Shown here in pieces: positions 1 through 8,932 of a stretch of 11,286 nt of DNA. This DNA is from JACDBE01 sp051002015 (lineage in GTDB: Bacteria; Actinomycetota; Acidimicrobiia; Spongiisociales; UBA5794): assembly GCA_051002015.1 (NCBI GenBank), contig JBPCMS010000073.1:1-11286 (forward strand), in the 5' to 3' direction. The translations under genes were made by a program, and so were the position numbers. Within the stretch, counting starts at the first letter, position 1. Each line of letters begins with the position of its first letter. A model generated the notes under the pieces. It saw nothing but the letters and a program-made list of their open reading frames with translations, made no database searches and had not been told where the DNA came from.

Positions 1-1219
1 GGGCAACACCTTGCTCGTGGTCGAGCATGACGAGGAGACCATCCGGGTGGCCGACTGGATCGTGGACATCGGGCCCCTTGCCGGCGAGCATGGCGGCGAG
101 GTCATCGTCAACGGGACGCTTGCCGACCTGCTGGCCGAGGAGCGCTCCATCACTGGCGCCTTCCTGCGCGGCGACCGGCGGGTCCCGGTGCCCGAGGTCC
201 GGCGTTCGGGCAGCGGCCGGTCCCTCGTCCTGCGCGGGGCCCGGGCGCACAACCTGCGAGGCCTCGACGGCCGCTTCCCGCTGGGTGCCTTCACGGCCGT
301 GACGGGGGTCTCTGGATCGGGCAAGTCCACCCTCGTGACCGACGTGCTCTTCCGGGCGCTGGCCCGGGTCGTGAGCGGTACGCGCACGGAAGCGGGAGCC
401 CACGATGCCCTCGAGGGCACGGACGCCATCGACAAGGTCATCGACATCGACCAGAGCCCCATCGGTCGTACGCCGCGCTCCAACCCGGCCACGTACACGG
501 GCCTCTTCGGGCCCATCCGGGAGCTTTTCGCGGGCGTGCCGGAGGCACGGGTACGCGGCTACGGGCCCGGCCGTTTCAGCTTCAACGTCAAGGGCGGCCG
601 TTGTGAGAACTGCAAGGGCGACGGCATCCTCAAGATCGAGATGCAGTTCCTGCCCGACGTCTACGTCACGTGTGAGGTGTGCGGCGGAAAGCGCTATAAC
701 CGTGAGGCCCTGGAGATCCACTACCGCGGCCACTCCATCGCGGACGTCCTGGAGATGACCGTCGAGGAGGCCCTGGAGGTCTTCCGGGCCGTGCCCGCCA
801 TCCGCAATCGGCTCCAGACGCTGGTGGACGTGGGCCTCGGCTATATCCGGCTGGGACAGCCGGCGACCACGCTCTCCGGGGGAGAGGCCCAGCGCATCAA
901 GCTCTCCACGGAGCTGTCACGCCGGGCCACCGGGCGCACCGTGTACATCCTTGACGAGCCCACCACGGGCCTGCACTTCGCGGACGTGGAGAAGCTGCTC
1001 CAGGTCCTCCACAGGCTGGTGGACTCGGGCAACACCGTCATCGTCATCGAGCACAACCTGGATGTGGTCAAGACGGCGGACTGGGTCATCGACCTGGGAC
1101 CCGAGGGCGGGGGAGAGGGGGGCAGGGTGATCGCCACCGGCACCCCAGAGGACGTCGCCGCCACCGCAGGCTCGTACACCGGCAAGTTCCTGGCCGCCAC
1201 GCTGGGGGACTCCCGGTGA
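1..1219 (+). CDS. uvrA: UvrABC excinuclease subunit A, C-terminal part (5' end outside window)
   Basis: This is the damage-recognition ATPase of nucleotide excision repair, which loads UvrB onto lesions in the cytoplasm. The reading frame is open from the window edge (Gly-Asn-Thr precede the first TTG at 11), so the N-terminal half of a roughly 950-residue protein is missing. Numbering from base 11: the H-loop end of the first ABC module (VVEHDE) at 3-8, the second Walker A GVSGSGKST at 99-107, the zinc module Cys198/Cys201 and Cys221/Cys224, the ABC signature LSGGEAQR at 288-295, Walker B VYILDEPTTG at 311-320 and the H-loop His348. All catalytic elements of the second nucleotide site are intact. 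Threonine is coded about equally by ACG and ACC, whereas genes downstream use almost only ACC. A methyltransferase gene follows after 4 bases and is probably co-transcribed. Confidence 0.97.
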   Translation, partial: GNTLLVVEHDEETIRVADWIVDIGPLAGEHGGEVIVNGTLADLLAEERSITGAFLRGDRRVPVPEVRRSGSGRSLVLRGARAHNLRGLDGRFPLGAFTAVTGVSGSGKSTLVTDVLFRALARVVSGTRTEAGAHDALEGTDAIDKVIDIDQSPIGRTPRSNPATYTGLFGPIRELFAGVPEARVRGYGPGRFSFNVKGGRCENCKGDGILKIEMQFLPDVYVTCEVCGGKRYNREALEIHYRGHSIADVLEMTVEEALEVFRAVPAIRNRLQTLVDVGLGYIRLGQPATTLSGGEAQRIKLSTELSRRATGRTVYILDEPTTGLHFADVEKLLQVLHRLVDSGNTVIVIEHNLDVVKTADWVIDLGPEGGGEGGRVIATGTPEDVAATAGSYTGKFLAATLGDSR

Positions 1220-1223
1220 AGGG

Positions 1224-1952
1224 ATGTCTAGGCGTACCCGCCCCGGCCCTCCGGTGAGCGGCGAGTGGGGTGATCTCGCCGGCTGGTGGGTCGACGAGGC
1301 CTCCGCCGACCCCGCCTTTGCCTCCGATGTGCTCCCGTTGGCGCGAGAGCTGCTCGACGGGGTGGCGGGCCCGCTGCTCGACCTCGGCTGCGGCGAGGGC
1401 CGGGTGCTGCGCGCCCTGGCTGGGGCCGGGCGGGGGCTGATCGGGGTCGACCTCAACCGGGAGCTCGCCGCCCTGGCGTCGCCGACGGCTCCCGTGGTCG
1501 TGGCCGGTCTGCCCGGTCTCGACTGGCTGGGGGACGGAACGCTGGGCGGCGCCTACGCCGTGCTGGTCGTCGAGCACATCGCCGACCTTGCCGCACTCCT
1601 CGCCTCGGTCCACCGCGTGGTGCGCCCCGGCGGGGCCATGGTGGTGGTGGCCAACCATCCGGTATTCACCGCACACGGTGCCGCCCCCATCGCCGACCGC
1701 ACGGACGGCGAGGTGCTGTGGCGGTGGGGCTCGTACTTCACCTCCAGGGCCGTTCCCACCGAGATCGGCGGGGCCACCGTCACCTTCCACCACCACCCGA
1801 TCGGGGAGCTGCTCACCACCGCCGCCGAGGCGGGGTGGGGGCTGGAGCGGGCGATCGAACGTCCCCTGTCTGGTGAGACCATCGCCCGCATGCCCGGATA
1901 CCAGGGCCAGGAGGACGTCCCCCGGCTGGTCGGGGTGCGGTGGCGGAGGTGA
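1224..1952 (+). CDS. Class I SAM-dependent methyltransferase, substrate unknown
   Basis: This 242-residue protein has the Rossmann-fold methyltransferase pattern. Motif I LDLGCGEG lies at 52-59, the acidic residue that binds the SAM ribose is Asp76 in GLIGVDLN, a motif IV-like stretch YAVLVVEHIAD is at 111-121, and the post-motif RPGG turn is at 134-137. This matches the Methyltransf_11 type, which acts on small molecules, lipids or quinones rather than having a fixed substrate. The C-terminal part (about 165-215, rich in Trp, His and Gly) probably forms the substrate cap, but I cannot name the substrate. ATG 1224 was chosen because it follows the uvrA stop by 4 bases; the GAAGGG before it is only a modest ribosome site, so translation may be coupled to uvrA. 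A GTG at 1254 is an alternative start. The position between uvrA and uvrC does not by itself imply a repair role. Confidence 0.85.
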   Translation: MSRRTRPGPPVSGEWGDLAGWWVDEASADPAFASDVLPLARELLDGVAGPLLDLGCGEGRVLRALAGAGRGLIGVDLNRELAALASPTAPVVVAGLPGLDWLGDGTLGGAYAVLVVEHIADLAALLASVHRVVRPGGAMVVVANHPVFTAHGAAPIADRTDGEVLWRWGSYFTSRAVPTEIGGATVTFHHHPIGELLTTAAEAGWGLERAIERPLSGETIARMPGYQGQEDVPRLVGVRWRR

Positions 1953-2085
1953 TCCGGACGTGACCGCAGGCTGACGATATTGGGACGGGCGACCCATAGC
2001 CAGGCGGCCCGGGTTGGGGCACAGTAGGCCCCGTGGTAGGCACACGTCGGGGGGCGTGGTGTCACCCATTGGGGGGCGATGCGGT

Positions 2086-2115
2086 TGTCCCTACCTACCT
2101 CGGTAGGTAGGGACA
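2086..2115. repeat. 30-base near-perfect palindrome, candidate operator
   Basis: Two 14-base arms, TGTCCCTACCTACC (2086-2099) and GGTAGGTAGGGACA (2102-2115), are exact reverse complements separated only by TC. Each arm also repeats CTAC/GTAG in tandem. The 2-base centre is too short for a good RNA loop and no T-run follows, so it looks more like a binding site for a dimeric regulator, or a cruciform-forming repeat, than a terminator. A further 8-bp outer pairing (2071-2078 GGGGGGCG with 2122-2129 CGCCCCCC) encloses it. It lies about 120 bases upstream of the uvrC -10 element and about 130 bases after the methyltransferase stop. No regulator can be assigned. Confidence 0.75.
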
Positions 2116-2175
2116 TACCCGCGCCCCCCGAGTTCCTCTTTTCCCCTGCCATTGGGAGGGGTGGCGAGCCTGCGA

Positions 2176-2202
2176 GCCGGGGTGGGATACCGACGCCCCG
2201 GC
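2176..2202 (+). other. GC-rich stem-loop upstream of uvrC
   Basis: GCCGGGG (2176-2182) can pair with CCCCGGC (2196-2202), giving a 7-bp stem with a 13-base loop. No T-run follows, so it is not a standard intrinsic terminator. It sits between the palindrome and the uvrC promoter and could help end the uvrA-methyltransferase transcript. In such GC-rich DNA it could also be a chance pairing. Confidence 0.35.
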
Positions 2203-2233
2203 GGCGCTGGGGAGGGAAGGGTTCGGGCGCTCG

Positions 2234-2245
2234 TATCATCGGTTG
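2234..2245 (+). promoter_or_regulatory. Candidate uvrC promoter (-10 TATCAT), leaderless layout
   Basis: TATCAT at 2234-2239 fits the actinobacterial -10 pattern TAnnnT and stands out in GC-rich surroundings. Six bases separate it from the ATG at 2246, which places the expected transcription start on the A of that start codon. No Shine-Dalgarno sequence precedes the ATG, consistent with a leaderless mRNA. There is no convincing -35 hexamer 16-19 bases upstream, where the DNA is purine-rich. Confidence 0.6.
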
Positions 2246-4108
2246 ATGATCCTGCGACCGGCCACCGGGTCCATCCCGGACTCGCCTGGCGTTTACATCT
2301 TCCGTAACGGCAACGGCGCCGTGCTCTACGTAGGCAAGGCGAAGTCACTGCGCAAGCGGGTCGTGCAGTACTGGAACGCCGACCTGCCGCTGCGGACCAG
2401 GGCCATGGTCGACGCCGCCGCTTCGATCGACTGGATCGTGACCGAGAGCGAGGTGGCGGCCCTGATGCTGGAGCACACCCTGGTGAAGGAACACCGCTCC
2501 CGCTTCAACGTCCGGCTGCGTGACGACAAGAGCTTCCCGTACCTGGCCATCACCAGGGACCAGGAATGGCCCCGGGCGTCGGTGTTGCGGGGCAAGCGGC
2601 GCAAGGGGGTCGAGTACTTCGGGCCCTACGCCCACGCCTACGCCGTCCGCCAGACCCTCGACCTGCTGCTCCGCACCTTCCCCATCCGCACCTGCTCGGA
2701 CTCGAAGTTCCGCACCCACCAGGGTCTGGGGCGGCCCTGCCTGCTCTTCCACATCGAGCGGTGCTCGGGGCCGTGCGTCGGCGAGGTCACCCCGGAGCGG
2801 TACCAGGACCACGTCGACGGTCTCGCCGCCTTCCTCGACGGCGACCGCGACGACGCCGTCAACCGGCTTCGCACCGAGATGGCCGAGGCCGCCTCCCTCC
2901 AGGAATACGAGTCGGCCGCCCGGCTGCGCGACCAGGCGGTGGCGGTGGAGAAGGCGCTGTCCCGCCAGGAGCTGGTGTCCGACCGTGCCGAGACCTTCGA
3001 TCTGGTCGCCCTCGAGGAGGACGACCTGGAGGCGGTGCTGGTGGTGCTGACCGTGGTCAAGGGCAGGGTCACCGGGCAGCGGAGCACCGTGCTCGACAAG
3101 GTCGAGGACCTCACCACCCCCGAGTTGATGGGGGTGCTGCTGGGGAGGCTGTACGAGGGCGACACCCCGCCCCGCCAGGTGCTGGTCTCGGTGCTGCCCG
3201 ACGACCTCGAGCTGTGGGAGACCTGGTTGAGCCACCTGCGCCGGTCGCGGGTGACGGTGCGCCGTCCCCAACGGGGATCGAAGCGGCGGTTGATGGAGAC
3301 CGCGGTGGCCAACGCCAGGGAGGTGTTCGCCCGCCACCGGCTCCGGCGCAGCTCGGACCACAACGCCAGGGCGAGGGCGCTGCGCAACCTGCAGGAGCAT
3401 CTGGATGTCGACCGGGCCCCGCTCCGCATCGAGTGCTACGACATCTCGACCATCCAGGGAAGCGACACGGTGGGGTCGATGGTGGTGTTCGAGGACGGGC
3501 TCCCCAAGATCTCCGACTACCGCCGGTTCAAGGTGCGCAGCGTCGAGGGCCAGGACGACTTCGCCGCCATGGACGAGGTGCTGACCCGCCGCTTCACCGC
3601 CCTCCTCGCCTCACGCCGCAGGCCGGAGACCGACCGGGGTCGCTTCTCGTACGAGCCGTCGCTGGTGGTGATCGATGGGGGCGTCGGCCAGCTGAGCCGA
3701 GCGGTGAGGGTCCTGGCCGAGCTCGAGCTCGACATCCCGGTGATCGGTCTGGCCAAGCGGCTCGAAGAGGTGTACCTGCCTGGCGTGGCGGATCCGGTGG
3801 TGATCCCGAGGGGGGACGATGCCCTCTACCTGCTGCAACGGGTGAGGGACGAGGCCCATCGCTTCGCCATCACCTACCACCGCATACTGCGCGGCCGCCG
3901 CATGACCGGGTCGATCCTCGACGGCATCCCGGGGATCGGGCCCACCCGCAAGAAGGGCCTGCTCCGCCGGTTCGGCTCGATCAAACGGATGCGGGAGGCC
4001 AGCGAACAGGACCTGGCCGAGGTGGTGCCTTCCACCGTGGCCGGCGAGGTCTTTAGAGTTCTCCACAGTGGATCGGCCGATGAGCGCAGCGCCCAGCATC
4101 GAACCTGA
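2246..4108 (+). CDS. uvrC: UvrABC excinuclease subunit C
   Basis: UvrC makes both incisions around a lesion after UvrA and UvrB have marked it. The 620-residue product is of normal family length. Domains from ATG 2246: N-terminal GIY-YIG nuclease at about 9-90 (GVYIF near 15-19, LYVGK near 27-31), which cuts on the 3' side; a cysteine set at 150, 165, 173 and 177 with the spacing of the UvrC iron-sulfur cluster; a UVR motif around 203-238 for UvrB contact; the RNase H-like nuclease from about 394 (ECYDISTIQGSD, then VVIDGG near 474-479), which cuts on the 5' side; and a C-terminal helix-hairpin-helix region (ILDGIPGIGPTRKKGLL) near 557-573. ATG 2246 was chosen over the TTG directly before it (2243) because the -10 element places the transcript start there. 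The 3' end overlaps rapZ. Confidence 0.97.
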   Translation: MILRPATGSIPDSPGVYIFRNGNGAVLYVGKAKSLRKRVVQYWNADLPLRTRAMVDAAASIDWIVTESEVAALMLEHTLVKEHRSRFNVRLRDDKSFPYLAITRDQEWPRASVLRGKRRKGVEYFGPYAHAYAVRQTLDLLLRTFPIRTCSDSKFRTHQGLGRPCLLFHIERCSGPCVGEVTPERYQDHVDGLAAFLDGDRDDAVNRLRTEMAEAASLQEYESAARLRDQAVAVEKALSRQELVSDRAETFDLVALEEDDLEAVLVVLTVVKGRVTGQRSTVLDKVEDLTTPELMGVLLGRLYEGDTPPRQVLVSVLPDDLELWETWLSHLRRSRVTVRRPQRGSKRRLMETAVANAREVFARHRLRRSSDHNARARALRNLQEHLDVDRAPLRIECYDISTIQGSDTVGSMVVFEDGLPKISDYRRFKVRSVEGQDDFAAMDEVLTRRFTALLASRRRPETDRGRFSYEPSLVVIDGGVGQLSRAVRVLAELELDIPVIGLAKRLEEVYLPGVADPVVIPRGDDALYLLQRVRDEAHRFAITYHRILRGRRMTGSILDGIPGIGPTRKKGLLRRFGSIKRMREASEQDLAEVVPSTVAGEVFRVLHSGSADERSAQHRT

Positions 4109-4970
4109 GGTGATCGTCATCACCGGGATGTCGGGAGCGGGACGCTCCCAGGCCGCCGCCGTGCTCGAGGATCTCGGGTTCTTCGTGGTCGACAACCTGC
4201 CCCCGACCCTCATCACCGATGTGGTCGACCGGGTGGGGCTGGTGGAGGGGCGGTACCCGCGGATGGGGTTGGTGGTCGACACCAGGGGAGGGGTCACCGC
4301 CGAGGACCTCGACGAGGCGATCAAGGGGCTGCTCAGCCGCGGCGCCAGGACCACGGTGCTGTTCCTCGACGCAGACGACGGCACCCTGGCCAGACGGTTC
4401 GAGGAGACCAGGCGGAGCCATCCGATCCCCGCCGGGTCGCTGGCCGAGTCGATCGCCTCCGAGCGCACCGCCTTCGTCGAGATCCGGGGGATGTCCGACA
4501 TCATCGTCGACACCACCGACCTCAACGTGCACCAGCTGCGCCGCCGGCTGGAGATGGCCTTCTCGGTCGAACGCACCGACCGCAGCATGCACATCGCCCT
4601 CATCTCGTTCGGGTTCAAGCACGGGGTGCCCCGCATCGTCGATGTGCTCTTCGACGCCCGCTTTCTCCCCAACCCGCACTGGGTGGAGGATCTGCGGCCG
4701 CTGACCGGGCTCGATCCCGATGTCGACCGGTACGTCTTCTCCACGGACGACGCCAACGAGTTCTTCGACCGCATGGTGGAGCTGTTGCTGTTCCTGGTGC
4801 CCCGCTACGAGGCCGAGGGCAAGAAGTACCTGACCATCGGGATCGGGTGCACCGGGGGGCGGCATCGGTCGGTGGCCATCGCCGCCCGGCTGGCCGAGGC
4901 GCTGCAGCGAGATGGGGTGGATGTCAGCGTGCTCCACCGCGATCTGGGCGATGCGGCGGGTGCGGTTTGA
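4080..4970 (+). CDS. rapZ: RapZ/YvcJ-family P-loop nucleotide-binding protein
   Basis: In E. coli RapZ senses glucosamine-6-phosphate and delivers the sRNA GlmZ to RNase E; the actinobacterial role is less clear. The 296-residue product has an N-terminal P-loop GMSGAGRS at 16-23, followed by the family hallmark VLEDLGFFVVDNLPP (about 28-42). The conserved C-terminal domain begins around SFGFKHGVP (176-184) and includes the GCTGGRHRS loop (256-264). The Walker A lysine is replaced by arginine, which I recall as common in actinobacterial members. ATG 4080 is preferred because GTGGA lies 7 bases upstream; an in-frame GTG at 4068 would add 4 residues. The gene overlaps the end of uvrC by 29 bases and its stop runs directly into the yvcK region, so the three are probably translated from one mRNA. 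Confidence 0.93.
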   Translation: MSAAPSIEPEVIVITGMSGAGRSQAAAVLEDLGFFVVDNLPPTLITDVVDRVGLVEGRYPRMGLVVDTRGGVTAEDLDEAIKGLLSRGARTTVLFLDADDGTLARRFEETRRSHPIPAGSLAESIASERTAFVEIRGMSDIIVDTTDLNVHQLRRRLEMAFSVERTDRSMHIALISFGFKHGVPRIVDVLFDARFLPNPHWVEDLRPLTGLDPDVDRYVFSTDDANEFFDRMVELLLFLVPRYEAEGKKYLTIGIGCTGGRHRSVAIAARLAEALQRDGVDVSVLHRDLGDAAGAV

Positions 4971-5023
4971 ACCGGGTCGAGCCGCTCCCGGTGGCCCTGC
5001 TCCAACCGCTCGCCGGTGAGCCG

Positions 5024-5941
5024 ATGGGGCCGCGGGTGGTGTGCGTCGGGGGAGGCCATGGTCTCGCCCAGGTGCTCAAGGCGGTTACCGGCTACGCCGG
5101 TTCCATCGCCGCCGTCGTCACCGTCGCCGACGACGGCGGCTCGTCCGGTCGGTTGGCGCCCGCCCTCGACATCCCGCCGCCGGGCGACATTCGCCGCTGC
5201 CTGCTCGCCCTCACCCCGGAGGCATCCCACTGGCGCAGCCTGTTCGAGTACCGCTTCGAGGGGGCGGATGTCGACGGCCATTCGCTCGGCAACCTGATCA
5301 TCGCCGCCCTCGCCGACACCGAGGGGGACTTCGAGGCGGCGCTGGCCGCCTCCGAACGGCTGCTGGGCACGGTGGGGTCGGTGATCCCTGCGGCCCGGCG
5401 GCGGCTCAGCATGGAGGCGGTCATCGACCGCAACCTGGTCGAGGGTCAGGTGGCGATCTCGCACACCCGGGGGACGGTCACCGCCCTGCGGCTGCGCCCC
5501 GACGGCACCACCGCCACCCCGCGCGCCGTCCAGGCGCTGCTCGAGGCCGACCAGATCGTGGTGGGGCCGGGCAGTCTGTACACCTCGGTGATCGCCACCC
5601 TCGCCGTCGACGGGATCGCCGCAGCCGTCAACCGCTCCCCGGCCCGGTTGGTGGCGGTGGCCAACCTCAACACCCAGGATGCGGAGACGATCGGTATGGA
5701 CGCCGTCGACCATCTCGAGGCCCTGATGCGACTCGGGGGGATCCGACCCCCTGCTGCTATCGTCGCCGAGGCGGGACCGGTCAGGGTGCCGCCGCCGCTC
5801 GACTCGCTCCGGGTCGATCCCGAGGTGCTCGCCACCTATGGCGTCGACGTGCTCTTCGCCGACCTGATCGACCCGGATGCCGCCTGGCCGCAGCACGACC
5901 CGGTCCGGTTGGGCCGGGCACTGGCCAAGCTGGCAAACTGA
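5024..5941 (+). CDS. yvcK: YvcK/CuvA-family gluconeogenesis and cell-envelope factor (CofD-like fold)
   Basis: YvcK proteins bind UDP-sugars and are needed for growth on gluconeogenic carbon sources and for normal cell-wall synthesis in Bacillus and mycobacteria (CuvA). The 305-residue product shows the nucleotide-binding loop VGGGHGL at 8-14, in the actinobacterial His form of GGGTGL. It also has VADDGGSSGRL at 34-44, PPGDIRRCLLAL at 52-63, GHSLGNLIIAAL at 85-96 and the GPGSLYTS loop at 181-188. ATG 5024 was chosen because the conserved fold begins two or three residues later and GGTGAG lies just upstream. A TTG at 4967, overlapping the rapZ stop as TTGA, is a coupled alternative that would add 19 residues. 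gap follows after 33 bases; whiA, usually next in this cluster, is not there. Confidence 0.93.
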   Translation: MGPRVVCVGGGHGLAQVLKAVTGYAGSIAAVVTVADDGGSSGRLAPALDIPPPGDIRRCLLALTPEASHWRSLFEYRFEGADVDGHSLGNLIIAALADTEGDFEAALAASERLLGTVGSVIPAARRRLSMEAVIDRNLVEGQVAISHTRGTVTALRLRPDGTTATPRAVQALLEADQIVVGPGSLYTSVIATLAVDGIAAAVNRSPARLVAVANLNTQDAETIGMDAVDHLEALMRLGGIRPPAAIVAEAGPVRVPPPLDSLRVDPEVLATYGVDVLFADLIDPDAAWPQHDPVRLGRALAKLAN

Positions 5942-5974
5942 CCATCAACCGCCGACACGTGAGGGAACACCGAT

Positions 5975-6961
<987 letters not shown>

Positions 6962-6962
6962 G

Positions 6963-8141
6963 GTGGATCTCCCCGGACTCGACAGCCTGGAGATCGATGG
7001 TCGGACCATCCTGGTCAGGGCCGATCTCAACGTGCCCCTCGAGGACGGCGGCGTCACCGACGACCACCGCATCGTCTCCTCGATCCCGGTGATCCACCAG
7101 ATCCGGGATCGGGGGGGCAGGGTGGTGGTGTGCTCTCACCTGGGGCGTCCCAACGGCCGCGACCCCGCCCTCAGCATGGCGCCGGTCACCGCCCGGCTCG
7201 GTGAGCTCGGCGGCTTTCCCGTCACCCAGATCGACGGAGTCGCCGGACCCGAGGTGACCGCCGCCGCCGCCGCCGTCCACCGGGACGCCGTGGCCGTGCT
7301 CGAGAACACCCGCTTCGAGCCGGGGGAGACCGGCAACGACCCTGTCCTCGCCCGCGGTCTGGCCGATCTGGCGGAAGGGTTCGTTCTCGACGCCTTCGGT
7401 TCGGCCCACAGGGCGCACGCTTCCACGGTCGGCGTGGCCGAGCTGCTGCCGTCGGTGGCGGGGCCGCTGCTCGCCGCCGAGGTCGCCGCCCTGTCCCGGC
7501 TGCTCACCGACCCACCCCGTCCCTACGTCGTCGTCCTCGGCGGGGCCAAGGTCGCCGACAAGCTCGGGGTGATGCGCCACCTCCTCCCCAGGGTCGACCG
7601 GATGGTGGTGGGAGGGGGGATGTGCTTCACCCTGCTGGCCGCAACCGGCATCGAGGTGGGCACCTCCCTGGTCGACGCCGACCGCGTGGCCGACGTCGGC
7701 GCCCTGCTCGAGGAGCACGGCGACAAGATCGTGCTCCCCACCGACGTGGTGGTGGCCGACCGCTTCGCCGAGGACGCCGACCACCGCATCGTCTCCGTCG
7801 ACGCCATCGGGGGAGGCGAGATGGGGCTCGACATCGGCCCCGCCACCATCGCCCGCTTCGTCGCCGAGGTGATCCCCGCCGGCAGTGTGTTCTGGAACGG
7901 CCCCATGGGTGTGTTCGAATGGGAGGCGTTCCGCCCCGGGACGGCGGCGATGGCGGATGCGGTTGCCGAGTGCCCGGGCTTCACCGTGGTCGGGGGTGGC
8001 GACAGCGTCGCCGCCATTCGCATGCTGGGGCGCGACGACGAGGTCGGCCATGTCTCCACCGGCGGCGGGGCCGGACTCGAGATGCTCGAGGGTGCCGAGC
8101 TCCCCGGGGTCGCCGTGCTGGAGCGGACAATGGGATCGTGA
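6963..8141 (+). CDS. pgk: Phosphoglycerate kinase
   Basis: This enzyme transfers phosphate from 1,3-bisphosphoglycerate to ADP, giving 3-phosphoglycerate and ATP. The 392-residue product has the expected two-lobed layout. N-lobe substrate residues lie in RADLNVP (19-25), HRI (35-37), SHLGRP (58-63), LENTRF (113-118) and DAFGSAHRAHAS (143-154). C-lobe nucleotide residues lie in GGAKVADK (193-200), FWNGPMGVFE (310-319) and GGGDSVAAI (344-352). The start is GTG 6963, one base after the gap stop; no in-frame ATG precedes RADLNVP, and the ribosome site is weak, so translation is probably coupled to gap. The usual Asn before DAFG is Leu (residue 142), a mild oddity that leaves the known catalytic positions intact. 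Confidence 0.96.
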   Translation: MDLPGLDSLEIDGRTILVRADLNVPLEDGGVTDDHRIVSSIPVIHQIRDRGGRVVVCSHLGRPNGRDPALSMAPVTARLGELGGFPVTQIDGVAGPEVTAAAAAVHRDAVAVLENTRFEPGETGNDPVLARGLADLAEGFVLDAFGSAHRAHASTVGVAELLPSVAGPLLAAEVAALSRLLTDPPRPYVVVLGGAKVADKLGVMRHLLPRVDRMVVGGGMCFTLLAATGIEVGTSLVDADRVADVGALLEEHGDKIVLPTDVVVADRFAEDADHRIVSVDAIGGGEMGLDIGPATIARFVAEVIPAGSVFWNGPMGVFEWEAFRPGTAAMADAVAECPGFTVVGGGDSVAAIRMLGRDDEVGHVSTGGGAGLEMLEGAELPGVAVLERTMGS

Positions 8142-8162
8142 CCACGACGATGGAGCAGGGCC

Positions 8163-8927
8163 ATGCGTAAGAACCTGATCGCCGGCAACTGGAAGATGAA
8201 CGCCACCCATCTCGAGGCGATCCAGATGGTGCAGAAGCTGAGCTACCGGCTGGACGTGGCCGACCACGACCGGGTCGAGGTGGTGGTGTGCCCGCCGTTC
8301 ACCGCCCTCCGCTCGGTGCAGACCGTGATCGAGGCCGACGGGCTGCTCATCAGGTTGGGGGCGCAGAACTGCCACCACGAGGAATCCGGCGCCTACACCG
8401 GAGAGGTGAGCCCGACGATGCTGGCCAAGCTGTCGGTGCGTTTCGTCATCGCCGGGCACTCCGAGCGCAGGCAGTTGTTCGGCGAGACCGACGAGACCGT
8501 CAACCGCAAGACAAGATCGATCCTCGCCGCCGGGATGACCCCCATCGTCTGCGTCGGCGAGACCCTGGAGCAGCGCGAGGCGGGCGAGGCCGAGACGGTG
8601 GTGTCGGGTCAGCTCGCCGGGTCGCTGGCCGGGCTCGACGCCGCCGCCATCGCCGGGGCGGTCGTCGCCTACGAACCGATCTGGGCCATCGGCACCGGTC
8701 GCACCGCCTCCGCCGACGACGCAGGGACGATGGCGTCGCTGGTGCGCTCCACCGTCGCCGATCGCTGGGGAGACGCCGCCGAGCAGGTCCGCGTCCTCTA
8801 TGGGGGTTCGGTGAACCCGGGCAATATCGCAGGGCTGATGGCCAAGAACGACATCGACGGCGGCCTCGTCGGCGGTGCCTCGCTCGACCCCGACCAGTTC
8901 GCCTCCATCGTGCGTTACTGGATCTGA
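8163..8927 (+). CDS. tpiA: Triose-phosphate isomerase
   Basis: The enzyme interconverts dihydroxyacetone phosphate and glyceraldehyde-3-phosphate. The 254-residue TIM-barrel protein has Asn9 and Lys11 in AGNWKMN, catalytic His99 in IAGHSERR, catalytic Glu171 in AYEPIWAIGTG, the mobile loop 6 AIGTGRTAS (175-183), and the phosphate-binding YGGSV (213-217) and GGLVGGASL (233-241) loops. Everything needed for activity is present. ATG 8163 is supported by GGAGCAGGG starting 11 bases upstream. It lies 21 bases after pgk and is the last of the tight gap-pgk-tpiA run; a new promoter candidate follows at 8950. Confidence 0.97.
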   Translation: MRKNLIAGNWKMNATHLEAIQMVQKLSYRLDVADHDRVEVVVCPPFTALRSVQTVIEADGLLIRLGAQNCHHEESGAYTGEVSPTMLAKLSVRFVIAGHSERRQLFGETDETVNRKTRSILAAGMTPIVCVGETLEQREAGEAETVVSGQLAGSLAGLDAAAIAGAVVAYEPIWAIGTGRTASADDAGTMASLVRSTVADRWGDAAEQVRVLYGGSVNPGNIAGLMAKNDIDGGLVGGASLDPDQFASIVRYWI

Positions 8928-8932
8928 GGCGG

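Noticed and set aside
2016..2032. GGGGC/GCCCC hairpin as terminator of the methyltransferase gene
   Set aside because: Only 5 bp with no T-run; such pairings are expected by chance in this GC-rich DNA.
2345..3400. Long minus-strand open frame across uvrC
   Set aside because: Shadow of the uvrC codons; no recognisable domain, and low-complexity composition.
2566..4056. Long plus-strand open frame in another phase inside uvrC
   Set aside because: Translation is dominated by Arg/Gly/Pro/Ala, typical of a frame-shifted reading of a GC-rich gene; UvrC is intact in the other phase.
4847..5023. Long N-terminal extension of yvcK overlapping rapZ
   Set aside because: Its Arg/Gly/Ala-rich translation is a shadow of rapZ; conserved YvcK sequence starts at about 5027. 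Only the TTG at 4967 remains a modest alternative.
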